Shown here one piece after another: positions 57,050-64,000 of a stretch of 64,000 nt of DNA. The position numbers and the translations under genes were made by a program. The stretch comes from Saccharopolyspora dendranthemae. GTDB taxonomy: Bacteria > Actinomycetota > Actinomycetes > Mycobacteriales > Pseudonocardiaceae. The notes beneath the pieces are model-generated. The model ran no database searches, was not told the DNA's origin, and saw nothing but the letters and a program-made list of their open reading frames with translations. The DNA is taken from NCBI RefSeq assembly GCF_007829955.1, contig NZ_VIWX01000005.1, positions 310,001-374,000 on the forward strand. The letters run 5' to 3'. Each line of letters starts with the position of its first letter. Within the stretch, counting starts at the first letter, position 1.

Positions 57050-58417
57050 TCAGCGCAGGCGGTCGGAGAGCTGTTGCGCGATCGGGGTCAGCCGGGTGCG
57101 CAGCGCTTCATCGCTGAAGAGCGCGGTGTTCTCCCTGGCGGTCACCGCGACCAGGTACCGACCGGTCTGGAAGAGGATGACCCGTTCCTGCGCGAAGGCG
57201 TACGAGATGTGGGCGGGCCCGTCGCCGATGCTGGTTCCCAGCGGGGTAGCCGGTCCGAATGCCCTGCCCACCTCCGAATTCGGGCTCGCGTAGAGCTGCA
57301 AGGACTCCGCCGCCTTCGCGGCGCCCGGGAAGGTCCGGACGGTGACGTCGATGGATCCGGTCGGTCGGTTCCACTCGGCTTCGGGCTCCAGAGTGCCCTG
57401 GGTGCACCGGTCCTCGACGTACTCGACCTTCCCGCCGGTGTCCATGCTGAACAGCTCGGTCGGGCTGGTGTCCCACTGACGCTGCTCGATCATGCCCGAG
57501 CCCGGTTGGCCGAACAGGCTCATCAGGTCTTGGGCGCTGATCGTCTCGCACGGGTCGGGCACCTTCCCGTACGGCTGGGGGTACGTGGCGACGCTGGGCG
57601 ACTTGCTCGTGGAGTCCCAGCTGCTCGTGATCCGCGAGAGGGCTTGCTTGGCGGTGTCCAGCGCGCGGTCGCGGGGAGTGCCGTCCGGGCTGACCAGGGT
57701 GAACTCGACGAGCATCGATCCCTTCACCAGATGCCCGTACACCCCGTTCGGTCGGTCGGCCACGCTCTCGGGGTCGTTCTCGATCAGGACCTCGAACCCG
57801 TTCTCCTGGTGGGCATCGCTGTCCTCCCGTGCCATGCGTGCCGTGGATTCCGTTCGGGTCGCGCCGTCCAGCGGCGGGCTGAGCACGTTGAGCGTGGCCT
57901 TCCCGTACGCGTCGAACGGGACCTCGCAGCCGCTCACACCGGTCACCACTCCGCCGACGCCCTGCTCGACGGGCTGCGAGGTCGGGTCGTCGGGGTCGGG
58001 CGAGCGATCGAAGATCTGCTCGTTCCTGGACAGGACCCACCCTCGCGACAGCAGGAAGTCGACCGGGATGAGCGCGCACGCGTTGGGCGCCGCGACCTCA
58101 CCGTAGGTCGGGGCCGGGTCGTTGCCGGGCTTGATCGGCAGCTCGGTGAGCGGGGGCGCGGCCGCCGGCGCGGCCTCCTCGCCGCCCACGTTGAAGGCGA
58201 CGACCGCAGCGATGGCGCCGACCACGAGCACGACCACCGCCACCAGGCTCACCACGACGATGACCGCCGCCGATCCCTTCTTGGGCGGCTGCGGAGGCGG
58301 GGGCGGGACCTGTCCGTACTGCCCGTGAGGGGGCCAGCCGGGCGGAGGTGGTCCGTAGCCGGTGGGGCGGCCGTGCGGAGGCGGAAGCGGTCCACGTGGC
58401 TGATGTGGAGTGGTCAT
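57050..58417 (-). CDS. Membrane-anchored secreted protein with Pro-rich head (DUF3558-like)
   Basis: 455 residues. A cytosolic Pro/Gly-rich head (GPLPPPHGRPTGYGPPPP, then VPPPPPQPPKKG) precedes one membrane helix at about residues 50-75 (AVIVVVSLVAVVVLVVGAIA). The outside part has two related modules, each starting with an N/D-x-C-x-x-I segment (APNACALIPVDFLLSRG and DPCETISAQDLMSLFGQPG) and each with a later Cys, like DUF3558-type domains. Function unknown. Pro-rich heads of this kind often contact cell-wall or kinase machinery; that is inference. Confidence 0.75.
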   Translation of the reverse strand: MTTPHQPRGPLPPPHGRPTGYGPPPPGWPPHGQYGQVPPPPPQPPKKGSAAVIVVVSLVAVVVLVVGAIAAVVAFNVGGEEAAPAAAPPLTELPIKPGNDPAPTYGEVAAPNACALIPVDFLLSRGWVLSRNEQIFDRSPDPDDPTSQPVEQGVGGVVTGVSGCEVPFDAYGKATLNVLSPPLDGATRTESTARMAREDSDAHQENGFEVLIENDPESVADRPNGVYGHLVKGSMLVEFTLVSPDGTPRDRALDTAKQALSRITSSWDSTSKSPSVATYPQPYGKVPDPCETISAQDLMSLFGQPGSGMIEQRQWDTSPTELFSMDTGGKVEYVEDRCTQGTLEPEAEWNRPTGSIDVTVRTFPGAAKAAESLQLYASPNSEVGRAFGPATPLGTSIGDGPAHISYAFAQERVILFQTGRYLVAVTARENTALFSDEALRTRLTPIAQQLSDRLR

Positions 58418-58637
58418 GCGCTGGCCGAGATCCTTTCCCCAGAACGTGAGGATCAGCGTAGATCGGCCCGTTCGGCCAGGAAGCGGTTTTCGCCAATACC
58501 GGCGGCAGCGCGAGATCCAGCGCGGAAGCGAGACGCCGTGCAGGCGGGGCACTCCGGATGGGGAGTGGGGCTAGCGCTTCACAACACGAACACCTTCGGG
58601 ATGCTGGTCCGTGAGCAGGCCCGGGAGGAAACGCAAA

Positions 58638-58666
58638 GCGGGGAGCGCGCAGAACGCGCTCCCCGC
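58638..58666 (-). terminator. Terminator for the tRNA transcript
   Basis: Perfect 12-bp stem GCGGGGAGCGCG (58638-58649) and CGCGCTCCCCGC (58655-58666), 5-nt loop. On the minus strand it is followed by TTTGCGTTT, fitting a terminator 80 bases after the tRNA. The remaining stretch 58418-58637 between it and the anchored-protein start shows no gene. Confidence 0.7.
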
Positions 58667-58679
58667 ACCGTGGGGGCTT

Positions 58680-58698
58680 ACGGGGGCTCGGCCCCCGT
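58680..58698. terminator. Second hairpin between tRNA and terminator
   Basis: ACGGGGGC (58680-58687), loop TCG, GCCCCCGT (58691-58698). A short, very stable stem between the tRNA 3' end and the larger hairpin; it may help 3' processing or termination. Confidence 0.45.
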
Positions 58699-58745
58699 AT
58701 GGACATCACGATCGCGGGAAGATGCCAGAAGGGCATCGAACAGCG

Positions 58746-58819
58746 TGGGGCCGGAGGGACTCGAACCCTCACTGTCTAGGACCTAAACCTAGTGCCTCTG
58801 CCAATTGGGCTACGGCCCC
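58746..58819 (-). tRNA. tRNA with UAG anticodon (reads CUA, Leu by code), short class I shape
   Basis: 74 nt. Acceptor stem GGGGCCG/CGGCCCC (7 bp), D arm GCCCAATTGGCAGAGGC, anticodon stem CTAGG/CCTAG with loop TTTAGGT (anticodon TAG), variable loop of 5 nt (ACAGT), T arm GAGGG-TTCGAGT-CCCTC, discriminator A. The CCA end is not encoded. By codon the amino acid would be Leu, but bacterial tRNA-Leu has a long variable arm of 12 or more bases, which is absent here. All stems are intact, so this is not an obvious pseudogene. Identity is therefore uncertain. Confidence 0.8.
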
Positions 58820-58967
58820 TCGGTGGACATCCAGCGTATCGCGGGCGTCGATCTTGTTCCTCGGGCGGCCGATGAGACCCGAGCAGGGGACCATGGGCGC
58901 GGCTGGTGCGGCATCGGTTCTCCGGTGAACTACGGTGTGGGCAGCCAGGTGAACGTGAGGAGGACAC

Positions 58968-59189
58968 GTGGCCCGTGATCAAGATGCCATCGAGCGTGAC
59001 ATCGACCAGGCGCGTGACGCGCTGGCCGACACGCTGGACAGGTTGAGCGTGCAGGCGAACCCGCAGCGGTTCGTCGACGCCGGCAAGGCCAGCGTGATGG
59101 AGAAGCTGAACGACCCCAAGGTGCGCTACGCGCTCATCGGGGTCGGTGCGCTGGTCACCTTGGTGGTCGCGCGCAAGCTGTTCAAGTGA
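58968..59189 (+). CDS. DUF3618 domain membrane protein
   Basis: 73 residues, GTG preceded by GAGGAGG. The start DQDAIERDIDQARDALADTL, then DRLSVQANPQRFVDAGK, is the DUF3618 signature, followed by one C-terminal membrane helix (YALIGVGALVTLVVARKLF). Small envelope proteins of this type are widespread in actinobacteria, often with phage-holin-like partners, and have no assigned role. A terminator-like hairpin follows at 59200-59229. Confidence 0.9.
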   Translation: MARDQDAIERDIDQARDALADTLDRLSVQANPQRFVDAGKASVMEKLNDPKVRYALIGVGALVTLVVARKLFK

Positions 59190-59199
59190 GGTGCCGGTT

Positions 59200-59229
59200 G
59201 TTCTGGGGTCTCGGACCTGGCCCCAGAAC
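59200..59229. terminator. Bidirectional terminator between DUF3618 and MOSC genes
   Basis: GTTCTGGGG (59200-59208) and CCCCAGAAC (59221-59229) with a 12-nt loop. The stem may extend outward through CCGGTT/ACCGG with small bulges. It is between convergent genes ending at 59189 and 59242. Confidence 0.65.
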
Positions 59230-59241
59230 ACCGGAACCGGC

Positions 59242-59952
59242 TCAGCCCGCGCCGACCGCGTCGCCCACGCTGACCGTGCCCGGCCGGGACACCCGCATGA
59301 TCACGCCGAACTTGTTCTCATGTCGCTGGATCAGGTGAGTTTGCAACTCCCGCCAGCGCTCGCGTCCCTCGGCGTCCCAGCTCGGCACCGCGCAGCGGAT
59401 GCACGGCCCCGAGTTCTCGCCCGTCACGGCCAGCTCGACCTCGCCGGCGGTGATCGTGGAGCCCGGTTCCCAGTCCTGCTCGGCGAAAGCCGGCAGATCC
59501 GACTCGACGTGCAGGTTCGTCCGGAAGCGCCGCAGATCCACCTCCGCGCCCATCTCCTCGCTCAGCCCGCGCAGCGATGACTCGAAGGTGACCAGCACGG
59601 TCGGGCCGCGGTCCTGCTGGCCGTCGGCCGCGCGCAGCCCCACCGGGATCTCCAGAGACTCCGAGAGCGCGTCCCCCAGCTTCGGGTGATCCCAGGAGAA
59701 GCGCTGGTCGCTGGGGCCGTGGAGGGTCGGCGTGCCCGACGGCTCGGGCAGGTCGCCGTAGCCGGCGGACCAGGACAGCAGGGCTTGGTTCTGGCGGACG
59801 GTGAGGACGTTGCCCGCGCGGTTCGGGCGCTCGTCCAGCAGCGCGAAGGCGCGATCGCCCGCCACGCCCCGCTCGTCGAAGCGAGCGGCGGAGAGCTGCT
59901 CACCGCGCAGCGACTTCACCGGCCAGCGGTTGAGCCTGAGAACCTCCGACAC
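59242..59952 (-). CDS. MOSC domain protein
   Basis: 236 residues from GTG 59952. The N-terminal beta-barrel region shows RLNRWPVKSLRGEQLSAARF and GDRAFALLDERPNRAGN. The MOSC core ends with GENSGPCIRCAVPSWDAEGR, whose Cys is the position that binds the molybdenum cofactor or a sulphur atom in this superfamily. This YcbX/mARC-like type reduces N-hydroxylated compounds or carries sulphur. It fits the presence of a molybdenum hydroxylase in this genome, though it is 24 kb away. Confidence 0.9.
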   Translation of the reverse strand: MSEVLRLNRWPVKSLRGEQLSAARFDERGVAGDRAFALLDERPNRAGNVLTVRQNQALLSWSAGYGDLPEPSGTPTLHGPSDQRFSWDHPKLGDALSESLEIPVGLRAADGQQDRGPTVLVTFESSLRGLSEEMGAEVDLRRFRTNLHVESDLPAFAEQDWEPGSTITAGEVELAVTGENSGPCIRCAVPSWDAEGRERWRELQTHLIQRHENKFGVIMRVSRPGTVSVGDAVGAG

Positions 59953-60005
59953 GAGCCGACCTCCGTTCTGCCAGGAAAACCCACCCTAGCGCGGCGAACG
60001 GCCGA

Positions 60006-60659
60006 TCAACGCCGCAACAGCGGCAGCAGGCCCTCGTTGAGCAGCCGGTCGACGAAGCTCGTGTCCAGCGGCTCGTCGGCGAGCATGAGCCGGTAGATCA
60101 GGCCGGCACCGGCCAGCTCGCCGACCGTGTCGACCGGGGCGTCCGGGCTGATCTCGCCGCGCTGCACACCGCGCTCCATGATCCGCCGCAGCACGTCGCG
60201 CTGCGGCAGCAGGAAGGACTCGCGGAACTTCAGCGCCAGCTCGGGCTCGTGCGGCAGCTCGCCGACCAGCGCCTGCGCGGCCTTGCCGACCGGGCCGGTC
60301 AGCAGCGTGGCGAAGGAGCGCAGGAACTCGCCGAGGTCGGCGGCCACCGAACCCAGGTCGGGCTCGGGGATGCGGCGCTGGACGAGCTCGTTGCAGGTGT
60401 CGATGACCAGATCGAGCTTGGAGTCCCAGCGGCGGTAGATCGTGGCCTTCCCGGCGCGCGCGTGGGCGGCCACCGCGTCCATGGTCAACGCCCGGTAGCC
60501 GACCTGGGCCAAGACCTCCATCGCGGCCTGGCGCAACGCGGCATCGCGGGAGGCGTCCCGCGGGCGTCCCCGGCCGGCGGGCGGCCTGCTCGGTTCGAGG
60601 CTGGCCACCGCTGCTTCCTCCTGGGGTGCACTACTGGTCGGCGCGTTCACGAACGCCAT
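60006..60659 (-). CDS. TetR family regulator (TetR_C_16-type effector domain)
   Basis: 217 residues from ATG 60659. An unstructured head of about 30 residues (PPAGRGRPRDASRDAAL) leads to the DNA-binding segment EVLAQVGYRALTMDAVAAHA and KATIYRRWDSKLDLVID. The effector domain includes LLTGPVGKAAQALVGELPHE and the closing LAGAGLIYRLMLADEPLD. Typical of repressors of transporters or small oxidoreductases, but its target is not obvious: neighbours point away from it. Confidence 0.88.
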   Translation of the reverse strand: MAFVNAPTSSAPQEEAAVASLEPSRPPAGRGRPRDASRDAALRQAAMEVLAQVGYRALTMDAVAAHARAGKATIYRRWDSKLDLVIDTCNELVQRRIPEPDLGSVAADLGEFLRSFATLLTGPVGKAAQALVGELPHEPELALKFRESFLLPQRDVLRRIMERGVQRGEISPDAPVDTVGELAGAGLIYRLMLADEPLDTSFVDRLLNEGLLPLLRR

Positions 60660-60750
60660 CCTAAGGTCCCCGGCCACGGGGCCCCCGCGCATGCGATCGG
60701 TGGGTCGCGAAGAGTCACCGACCAGGGGATTCCCGGCCGGGAACCAGGCC

Positions 60751-61053
60751 TCAGGTAGCGGCAGGTGCGTTGGCCACGGCCGCGCGGGCAGCGCGTTCGG
60801 TGGCCTCGTCCGACAGGCCGTGCCGGGCCTGCAGGTAGGCGGTGGTGAAGGCGAAGCCGTCACCGTCCAGGAGGTGGATCACCACTCGTCCGGACTTGCC
60901 GGGGGAGATCTGCTCGATCAGCTGATCGGCCTGGTCCCGGGCGGCGATCAGGCCGGGGGCACGCGCCGTCTTCTGGTCGTCACCGTTGGTGACGGTGATC
61001 TGCCAGTCCTCGCCCTGGGGTACGTAGTTCGCGGTGATATGACCGCCAGCCAT
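60751..61053 (-). CDS. Conserved actinobacterial small protein, unknown function
   Basis: 100 residues, GGAGGCATTC before the ATG. An N-terminal beta-rich part (HITANYVPQGEDWQITVTNG) is followed by GLIAARDQADQLIEQIS, GRVVIHLLDGDGFAFTTAYL and QARHGLSDEATER. The V-V-H-L-L-x-G-D-x-x-x-F-T-x-x-Y-L element recurs in uncharacterised actinobacterial proteins. The layout resembles HicB-like small folds, but no toxin gene accompanies it. Cytosolic. Confidence 0.75.
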   Translation of the reverse strand: MAGGHITANYVPQGEDWQITVTNGDDQKTARAPGLIAARDQADQLIEQISPGKSGRVVIHLLDGDGFAFTTAYLQARHGLSDEATERAARAAVANAPAAT

Positions 61054-61156
61054 GAATGCCTCCGCTCTCCACTTTGCTCGGGCGTTCGAGCTCTTGACCG
61101 GAAGACGATGTTAGGCGCAGCGGCTCTCAACAGCGCATCTCGGTCGTCAGGGCACT

Positions 61157-61735
61157 CTACGTGGAGTGTCGTTCCAGATCTTCAGGCCGGTCGACATCAA
61201 AGCCGTCCGATACGTCGTCACACAAGATCATCGTCACTGCGCGTTGTTTCAGGTAATCCCGCGCACCGGCGTCACCTGTTGCGGAGGCGGCTGCACCGGT
61301 CCAGTGGTCACGTCCCAGCAACACCGGGTGACTCCGCCGACCGCCGTGCGAGGCGGCGGCGAGCGCGTCGGGGGAGGAGTGCTCGGCGACCCGGCGGACC
61401 GCCTCCGGGCCGATGCCCGGCATGTCGACCGGGAGGATCAGCGCGGCCGGGGCGTCGGAGTCCTGGAGGGCGTCCAGCGCGGCCCGCAGCGAGGAACCCA
61501 TGCCCGAGGGCCAGTCGGGGTTGATCACCGTCGTGACGCCTGCGAGCTCGGCGCGTTCGCGCACCTCCTCGGCCGCGGCGCCCAGGACCACCAGGACCGG
61601 GTCGCACCCGGCGTCGGCCAGGACCTTCGCGGTCCGGTCGACCAGCAGCGTCCCGCGGTAGTCGACCAAGGCCTTCGGCATCCCGAAACGGCGGCCGGCG
61701 CCGGCTGCGAGGACGACTCCTGCTGGTGCTGTCAC
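61157..61735 (-). CDS. MobA-like NTP transferase (NTP_transf_3)
   Basis: 192 residues. The nucleotidyltransferase start GVVLAAGAGRRFGMPKALVD carries the G-x-G-x-R-x-G-x-x-K signature, followed by VINPDWPSGMGSSLRAALDA and LILPVDMPGIGPEAV with the metal-binding Asp. The IL-C-D-D-V-x-D-G-x-D-V-D-x-P-E-D-L ending matches the MocA/YgfJ group that makes molybdopterin cytosine dinucleotide for molybdenum hydroxylases. It could serve the PaoABC-like enzyme at 31.5-35.1 kb; other NTP transferases remain possible. Confidence 0.87.
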   Translation of the reverse strand: MTAPAGVVLAAGAGRRFGMPKALVDYRGTLLVDRTAKVLADAGCDPVLVVLGAAAEEVRERAELAGVTTVINPDWPSGMGSSLRAALDALQDSDAPAALILPVDMPGIGPEAVRRVAEHSSPDALAAASHGGRRSHPVLLGRDHWTGAAASATGDAGARDYLKQRAVTMILCDDVSDGFDVDRPEDLERHST

Positions 61736-61760
61736 GGTGACGACGGTACTGGTCCGCTGG

Positions 61761-61832
61761 CTCAGGGGTCGTTGCAGGATCGCGTTGCTTGGCGGTGCGG
61801 GTGGCGGAACCTCTTCTGCAACGACTCCTCAG
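61761..61832. repeat. Dispersed palindromic element R1, copy D (minimal)
   Basis: Ends CTCAGGGGTCGTTGCAG (61761-61777) and CTGCAACGACTCCTCAG (61816-61832), 15 of 17 paired. Inside is GCTTGGCGGTGCGGGTGGCG then GAACCTC, the family core. CTCAG also occurs as a direct repeat at the two edges. The right end contains the TGA stop (61829-61831, minus strand) of the purine permease gene. Confidence 0.8.
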
Positions 61833-63247
61833 ACCCCGGTGAGGCCGGAGACGAGGAAGTAGACCGCGAAGACGATCGCCAGCGACCCGACCAGCCAGCC
61901 GACCTCCCGCACCTTGCCGCGCGCCACCTTGATCACCGCGAAGGCGATCAGACCGGCCCCGATGCCGTTGGTGATCATGTAGGTGAACGGGATGACCGCC
62001 AGCGTCAGGAACGCGGGGATCACGTACTCGGGATCTTCCCAGGGGATCAGCCGGACCTGCGACATCATCAACCCGCCGACGACCACCAGCGCCGGTGCGG
62101 CGGCCTGCGCGGGGACCACCGACGCCAGCGGTGTGAACAGCAGCGTCAGGCAGAACAGCAGGCCGGTGATGATGCTCGCCAGTCCCGTGCGGGCGCCTTC
62201 GGCGACGCCTGCGGCCGATTCCAGGAACACGGTGTTCGGCGCGGCGCCGGTCAGCCCGCCCGCAGCGGCGGCCACGCCGTCGACGGCCAGGATCCGGCCC
62301 ATGCCCTGAACCTTGCCGTCCTCGATCAGCCCGGCCTGCGAGGAGACGCTGTTGATCGTGCCCATCGCGTCGAAGAACCCGGACAGCACCAGGGTGAACA
62401 GGAAGACCGTCGCGGCCACACCACCTGCTGCGGCGAACCCGCCGAAGAGGTCGACCTGCCCGAACAGCCCGAAGTCCGGTGTGCCGACCAGCTGAGCGGG
62501 AACCTCGGGGACCACCGTTCCCCACTGGTCGGGCGCGATGTTCAGCACCGCGTTGGCCACCAGCGCCAGCACGGTCCCGGTCACGATGCCCAGCAGGATC
62601 GCGCCGGGAGTGCGGCGGGCCATCAGCCCCATCATCACCAGCAGGGTCACGCAGAACACCACGATCGGAATCCCCGCGAGGTGCCCGTCGGTTCCCATCT
62701 GCACCGGCACGGTCGTCTCCTGGGCATCAGGGACGCGGGTCACGAAGCCGGCGCTGACCAGGCCGATCAGCGCGATGTAGAGGCCGATCCCGACGGTGAG
62801 CGCGATCTTCAGCGGTTCCGGGATGGCGTTCATGATCTTCTCGCGGACGCCGCTGAGCGCCAGCGCCACGATCACGGCGCCTTCCAGCACCACCAGCCCG
62901 AACGCCTGGGCCCAGGTCATGGTGGGGGCGATGGTGAACGCCACGACCGCGTTGACGCCCAGGCCGGTGGCCAGGGCCAGCGGAGCGTTGCCGACCAGCC
63001 CCATCACGATGGTCATCACGCCCGCGGTGGCGGCGGTGGCGGTCGTGAGCTGCTCGGGCGAGAGCTTCGCGCCGGTGATGTCGGCTCCGGAACCGAGGAT
63101 CAGCGGGTTGAGCATCACGATGTAGGCCATCGCGATGAAAGTCGTGATCCCGCCCCGCAATTCGCGGGCGAAGGTGGAACCGCGCTCGGAGATCCGGAAC
63201 ATGCGGTCCAGGCCGGCTTCTCGCCTGGTGGTCATTTGCTGGGTCAT
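61829..63247 (-). CDS. NCS2 family purine permease (AzgA type)
   Basis: 472 residues from ATG 63247, chosen for GGGAGGACGC upstream. About 13-14 membrane segments. AzgA hallmarks: ELRGGITTFIAMAYIVMLNP, ATAATAGVMTIVMGLVGNAP, LATGLGVNAVVAFT and the C-terminal WEDPEYVIPAFLTLAVIPF. Imports adenine, guanine or hypoxanthine with protons. A purine-type deaminase gene lies just upstream on the same strand, consistent with a purine salvage or use unit, though a large palindrome separates them. Confidence 0.92.
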   Translation of the reverse strand: MTQQMTTRREAGLDRMFRISERGSTFARELRGGITTFIAMAYIVMLNPLILGSGADITGAKLSPEQLTTATAATAGVMTIVMGLVGNAPLALATGLGVNAVVAFTIAPTMTWAQAFGLVVLEGAVIVALALSGVREKIMNAIPEPLKIALTVGIGLYIALIGLVSAGFVTRVPDAQETTVPVQMGTDGHLAGIPIVVFCVTLLVMMGLMARRTPGAILLGIVTGTVLALVANAVLNIAPDQWGTVVPEVPAQLVGTPDFGLFGQVDLFGGFAAAGGVAATVFLFTLVLSGFFDAMGTINSVSSQAGLIEDGKVQGMGRILAVDGVAAAAGGLTGAAPNTVFLESAAGVAEGARTGLASIITGLLFCLTLLFTPLASVVPAQAAAPALVVVGGLMMSQVRLIPWEDPEYVIPAFLTLAVIPFTYMITNGIGAGLIAFAVIKVARGKVREVGWLVGSLAIVFAVYFLVSGLTGV

Positions 63248-63514
63248 GCGTCCTCCCATGCCGGTGGGCGCCCCCGGGACGTCGGTCTTCCGGGCAGGGT
63301 TGAGCCCGGCGAGAATTCGCCGAATGCCTGGTGCGGGGCGTTTAACTGAAGCGGGCCGTTGTTGGGTGGCCGCTGTGGCTGGCGATCCGGTCATCGCCGT
63401 GTGGTGCGCGGGATCGTCCGCTCGTCGTGCGATCAGAGTCGAAGGTGCGTTCCCCGCGCCTCACCCTCGCGGCTGGCGCCGCCTGGGGTTCGTCTTGAGT
63501 GTGGGGTGGGGTGC

Positions 63515-63546
63515 GGTGGGGAAGTTTTCATGAAAACTTCCCCACC
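63515..63546. terminator. 32-bp perfect palindrome between deaminase and permease genes
   Basis: GGTGGGGAAGTTTTCA (63515-63530) followed directly by its exact inverse TGAAAACTTCCCCACC (63531-63546), no loop bases. It starts 30 bases after the deaminase stop (minus strand) and is 268 bases before the permease start. Most simply a terminator; a protein-binding site or a dispersed repeat is possible. The remaining stretch 63248-63514 holds GTTAAACG on the minus strand, a possible permease promoter, and no gene. Confidence 0.65.
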
Positions 63547-63576
63547 CCACGCACGGAGTCCGCACGCAGCACTTCT

Positions 63577-64000
63577 TCAGTAGTCGACGCGGTCGGTCTT
63601 GTTCCGCCAGGCGTCGAACGCTTCGTTCCGGTTGTGGATCTCGACCCGCGCGATGGCGGTCGGGTTCTGAGCCGGGTCGACCATCGCGTCGTAGAAGGCG
63701 CGGTCGTCGAAACCGGCCGCCGCGGCGTCGTCGCGGTCGGCGGCGAACAGGACGCGCTCGACCCTGGCCCACATCGCCGAGGCCAGGCACATCGGGCACG
63801 GCTCGCACGAGGTGACCAGCATGCAGCCGGCCAGCGAGAACGCGTCGAGCTCCCGGCAGGCGTTGCGGATGGCCACGACCTCGGCGTGCGCGGTCGGGTC
63901 GAGGTCGGCGGTGACGCGGTTGTTGCCGGTCGCCACGATCTCGCCGTCGCGGACGATCACCGCGCCGAACGGGCCGCCGCCGTTGTGCACGCTCGTGGTG
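63577..64000 (-). CDS. Nucleoside/guanine deaminase (5' truncated)
   Basis: The frame runs to the edge of the window, so the start is missing; 140 residues remain. The zinc-dependent deaminase motifs are intact: TAHAEVVAI (metal His and catalytic Glu) and TSCEPCPMCLASAMWA (two Cys ligands). GGPFGAVIVRDGEIVATGNN precedes them. The ending FYDAMVDPAQNPTAIARVEI and EAFDAWRNKTDRVDY fits the guanine deaminase group of Bacillus GuaD type, better than tRNA adenosine deaminase. Adjacent to a purine permease. Confidence 0.87.
   Translation of the reverse strand, partial: TTSVHNGGGPFGAVIVRDGEIVATGNNRVTADLDPTAHAEVVAIRNACRELDAFSLAGCMLVTSCEPCPMCLASAMWARVERVLFAADRDDAAAAGFDDRAFYDAMVDPAQNPTAIARVEIHNRNEAFDAWRNKTDRVDY

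Noticed and set aside
58746..58819. Suppressor tRNA reading UAG stop codons
   Set aside because: The anticodon is 5'-UAG-3', which pairs with CUA. A UAG suppressor would need CUA as anticodon. The stems do not allow a shifted loop.

Overview
The window is high-GC DNA from an actinomycete. The XRE/DUF5753 and DUF397 pairs, the many GTG starts and ATGA/GTGA overlaps, the NarL-type two-component systems, the Tat-dependent secreted hydrolases and the type VII secretion toxin cassette all fit the Pseudonocardiaceae. Saccharopolyspora is my best guess, from general gene style only. No rRNA, CRISPR array, prophage or replication origin was seen. There is one tRNA gene and one complete IS element.

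Layout. 1-6.5 kb: end of an XRE regulator plus DUF397 partner, a coupled pair of PH-domain membrane proteins, a GT39-type membrane glycosyltransferase and a two-component system. 7-12 kb: secreted trypsin-like protease, an isoleucyl-tRNA synthetase of the IleS2 (mupirocin-insensitive) type, and an IclR regulator. 12-15 kb: a type VII secretion polymorphic toxin and immunity cassette. Its small EspC-like partner is frameshifted, and the cassette is flanked by a 35-bp direct repeat. 15-20 kb: MarR with a divergent DODA-type dioxygenase, an FAH-family hydrolase and a secreted penicillin-acylase-family enzyme. 20-24 kb: an unusual two-gene unit of a P-loop ATPase and a membrane-anchored periplasmic-binding-type receptor. 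24-31 kb: M20 amidohydrolase, NAD(P)-binding protein, a virginiamycin-B-lyase-like protein with its MarR regulator, a TetR/aldo-keto reductase/amidase group. 31-36 kb: TetR-controlled three-subunit molybdenum hydroxylase of the PaoABC type, then AhpD-like and Rrf2. 36-41 kb: two tandem Tat-exported GH13 enzymes and an IS30-family element. 41-50 kb: poly-gamma-glutamate hydrolase homologue, a RibD-like reductase, an ABC exporter with two histidine kinases and a distant response regulator, and a flavoprotein dehydrogenase. 50-56.8 kb: XRE regulator with small zinc-finger-like proteins, an orphan ABC ATPase, an acyl-CoA-dehydrogenase-like flavoprotein, AlkD-like HEAT protein, MerR and its probable target, a SpoIIM-like membrane protein. 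57-64 kb: anchored secreted protein, tRNA, DUF3618, MOSC, TetR, MobA-like transferase, purine permease and the start-truncated purine deaminase.

Regulation is unusually readable. Divergent or adjacent regulators have perfect inverted repeats in their promoter gaps at 15.7, 27.3, 28.3, 31.4 and 56.8 kb.

Two families of dispersed palindromic elements punctuate the gene ends. Family R1 (core GGCGGTGCGGG, at 6.8, 25.8, 49.2 and 61.8 kb) has terminal inverted repeats that contain or abut stop codons. Family R2 (CCCAGTTTTAGTC ends, at 12.0, 35.1, 39.8 and 56.9 kb) forms long hairpins. One R2 copy is split by the IS30 element. The items I consider most worth following are these repeat families, the ATPase/receptor pair, the frameshifted toxin partner and the short tRNA with a UAG anticodon.
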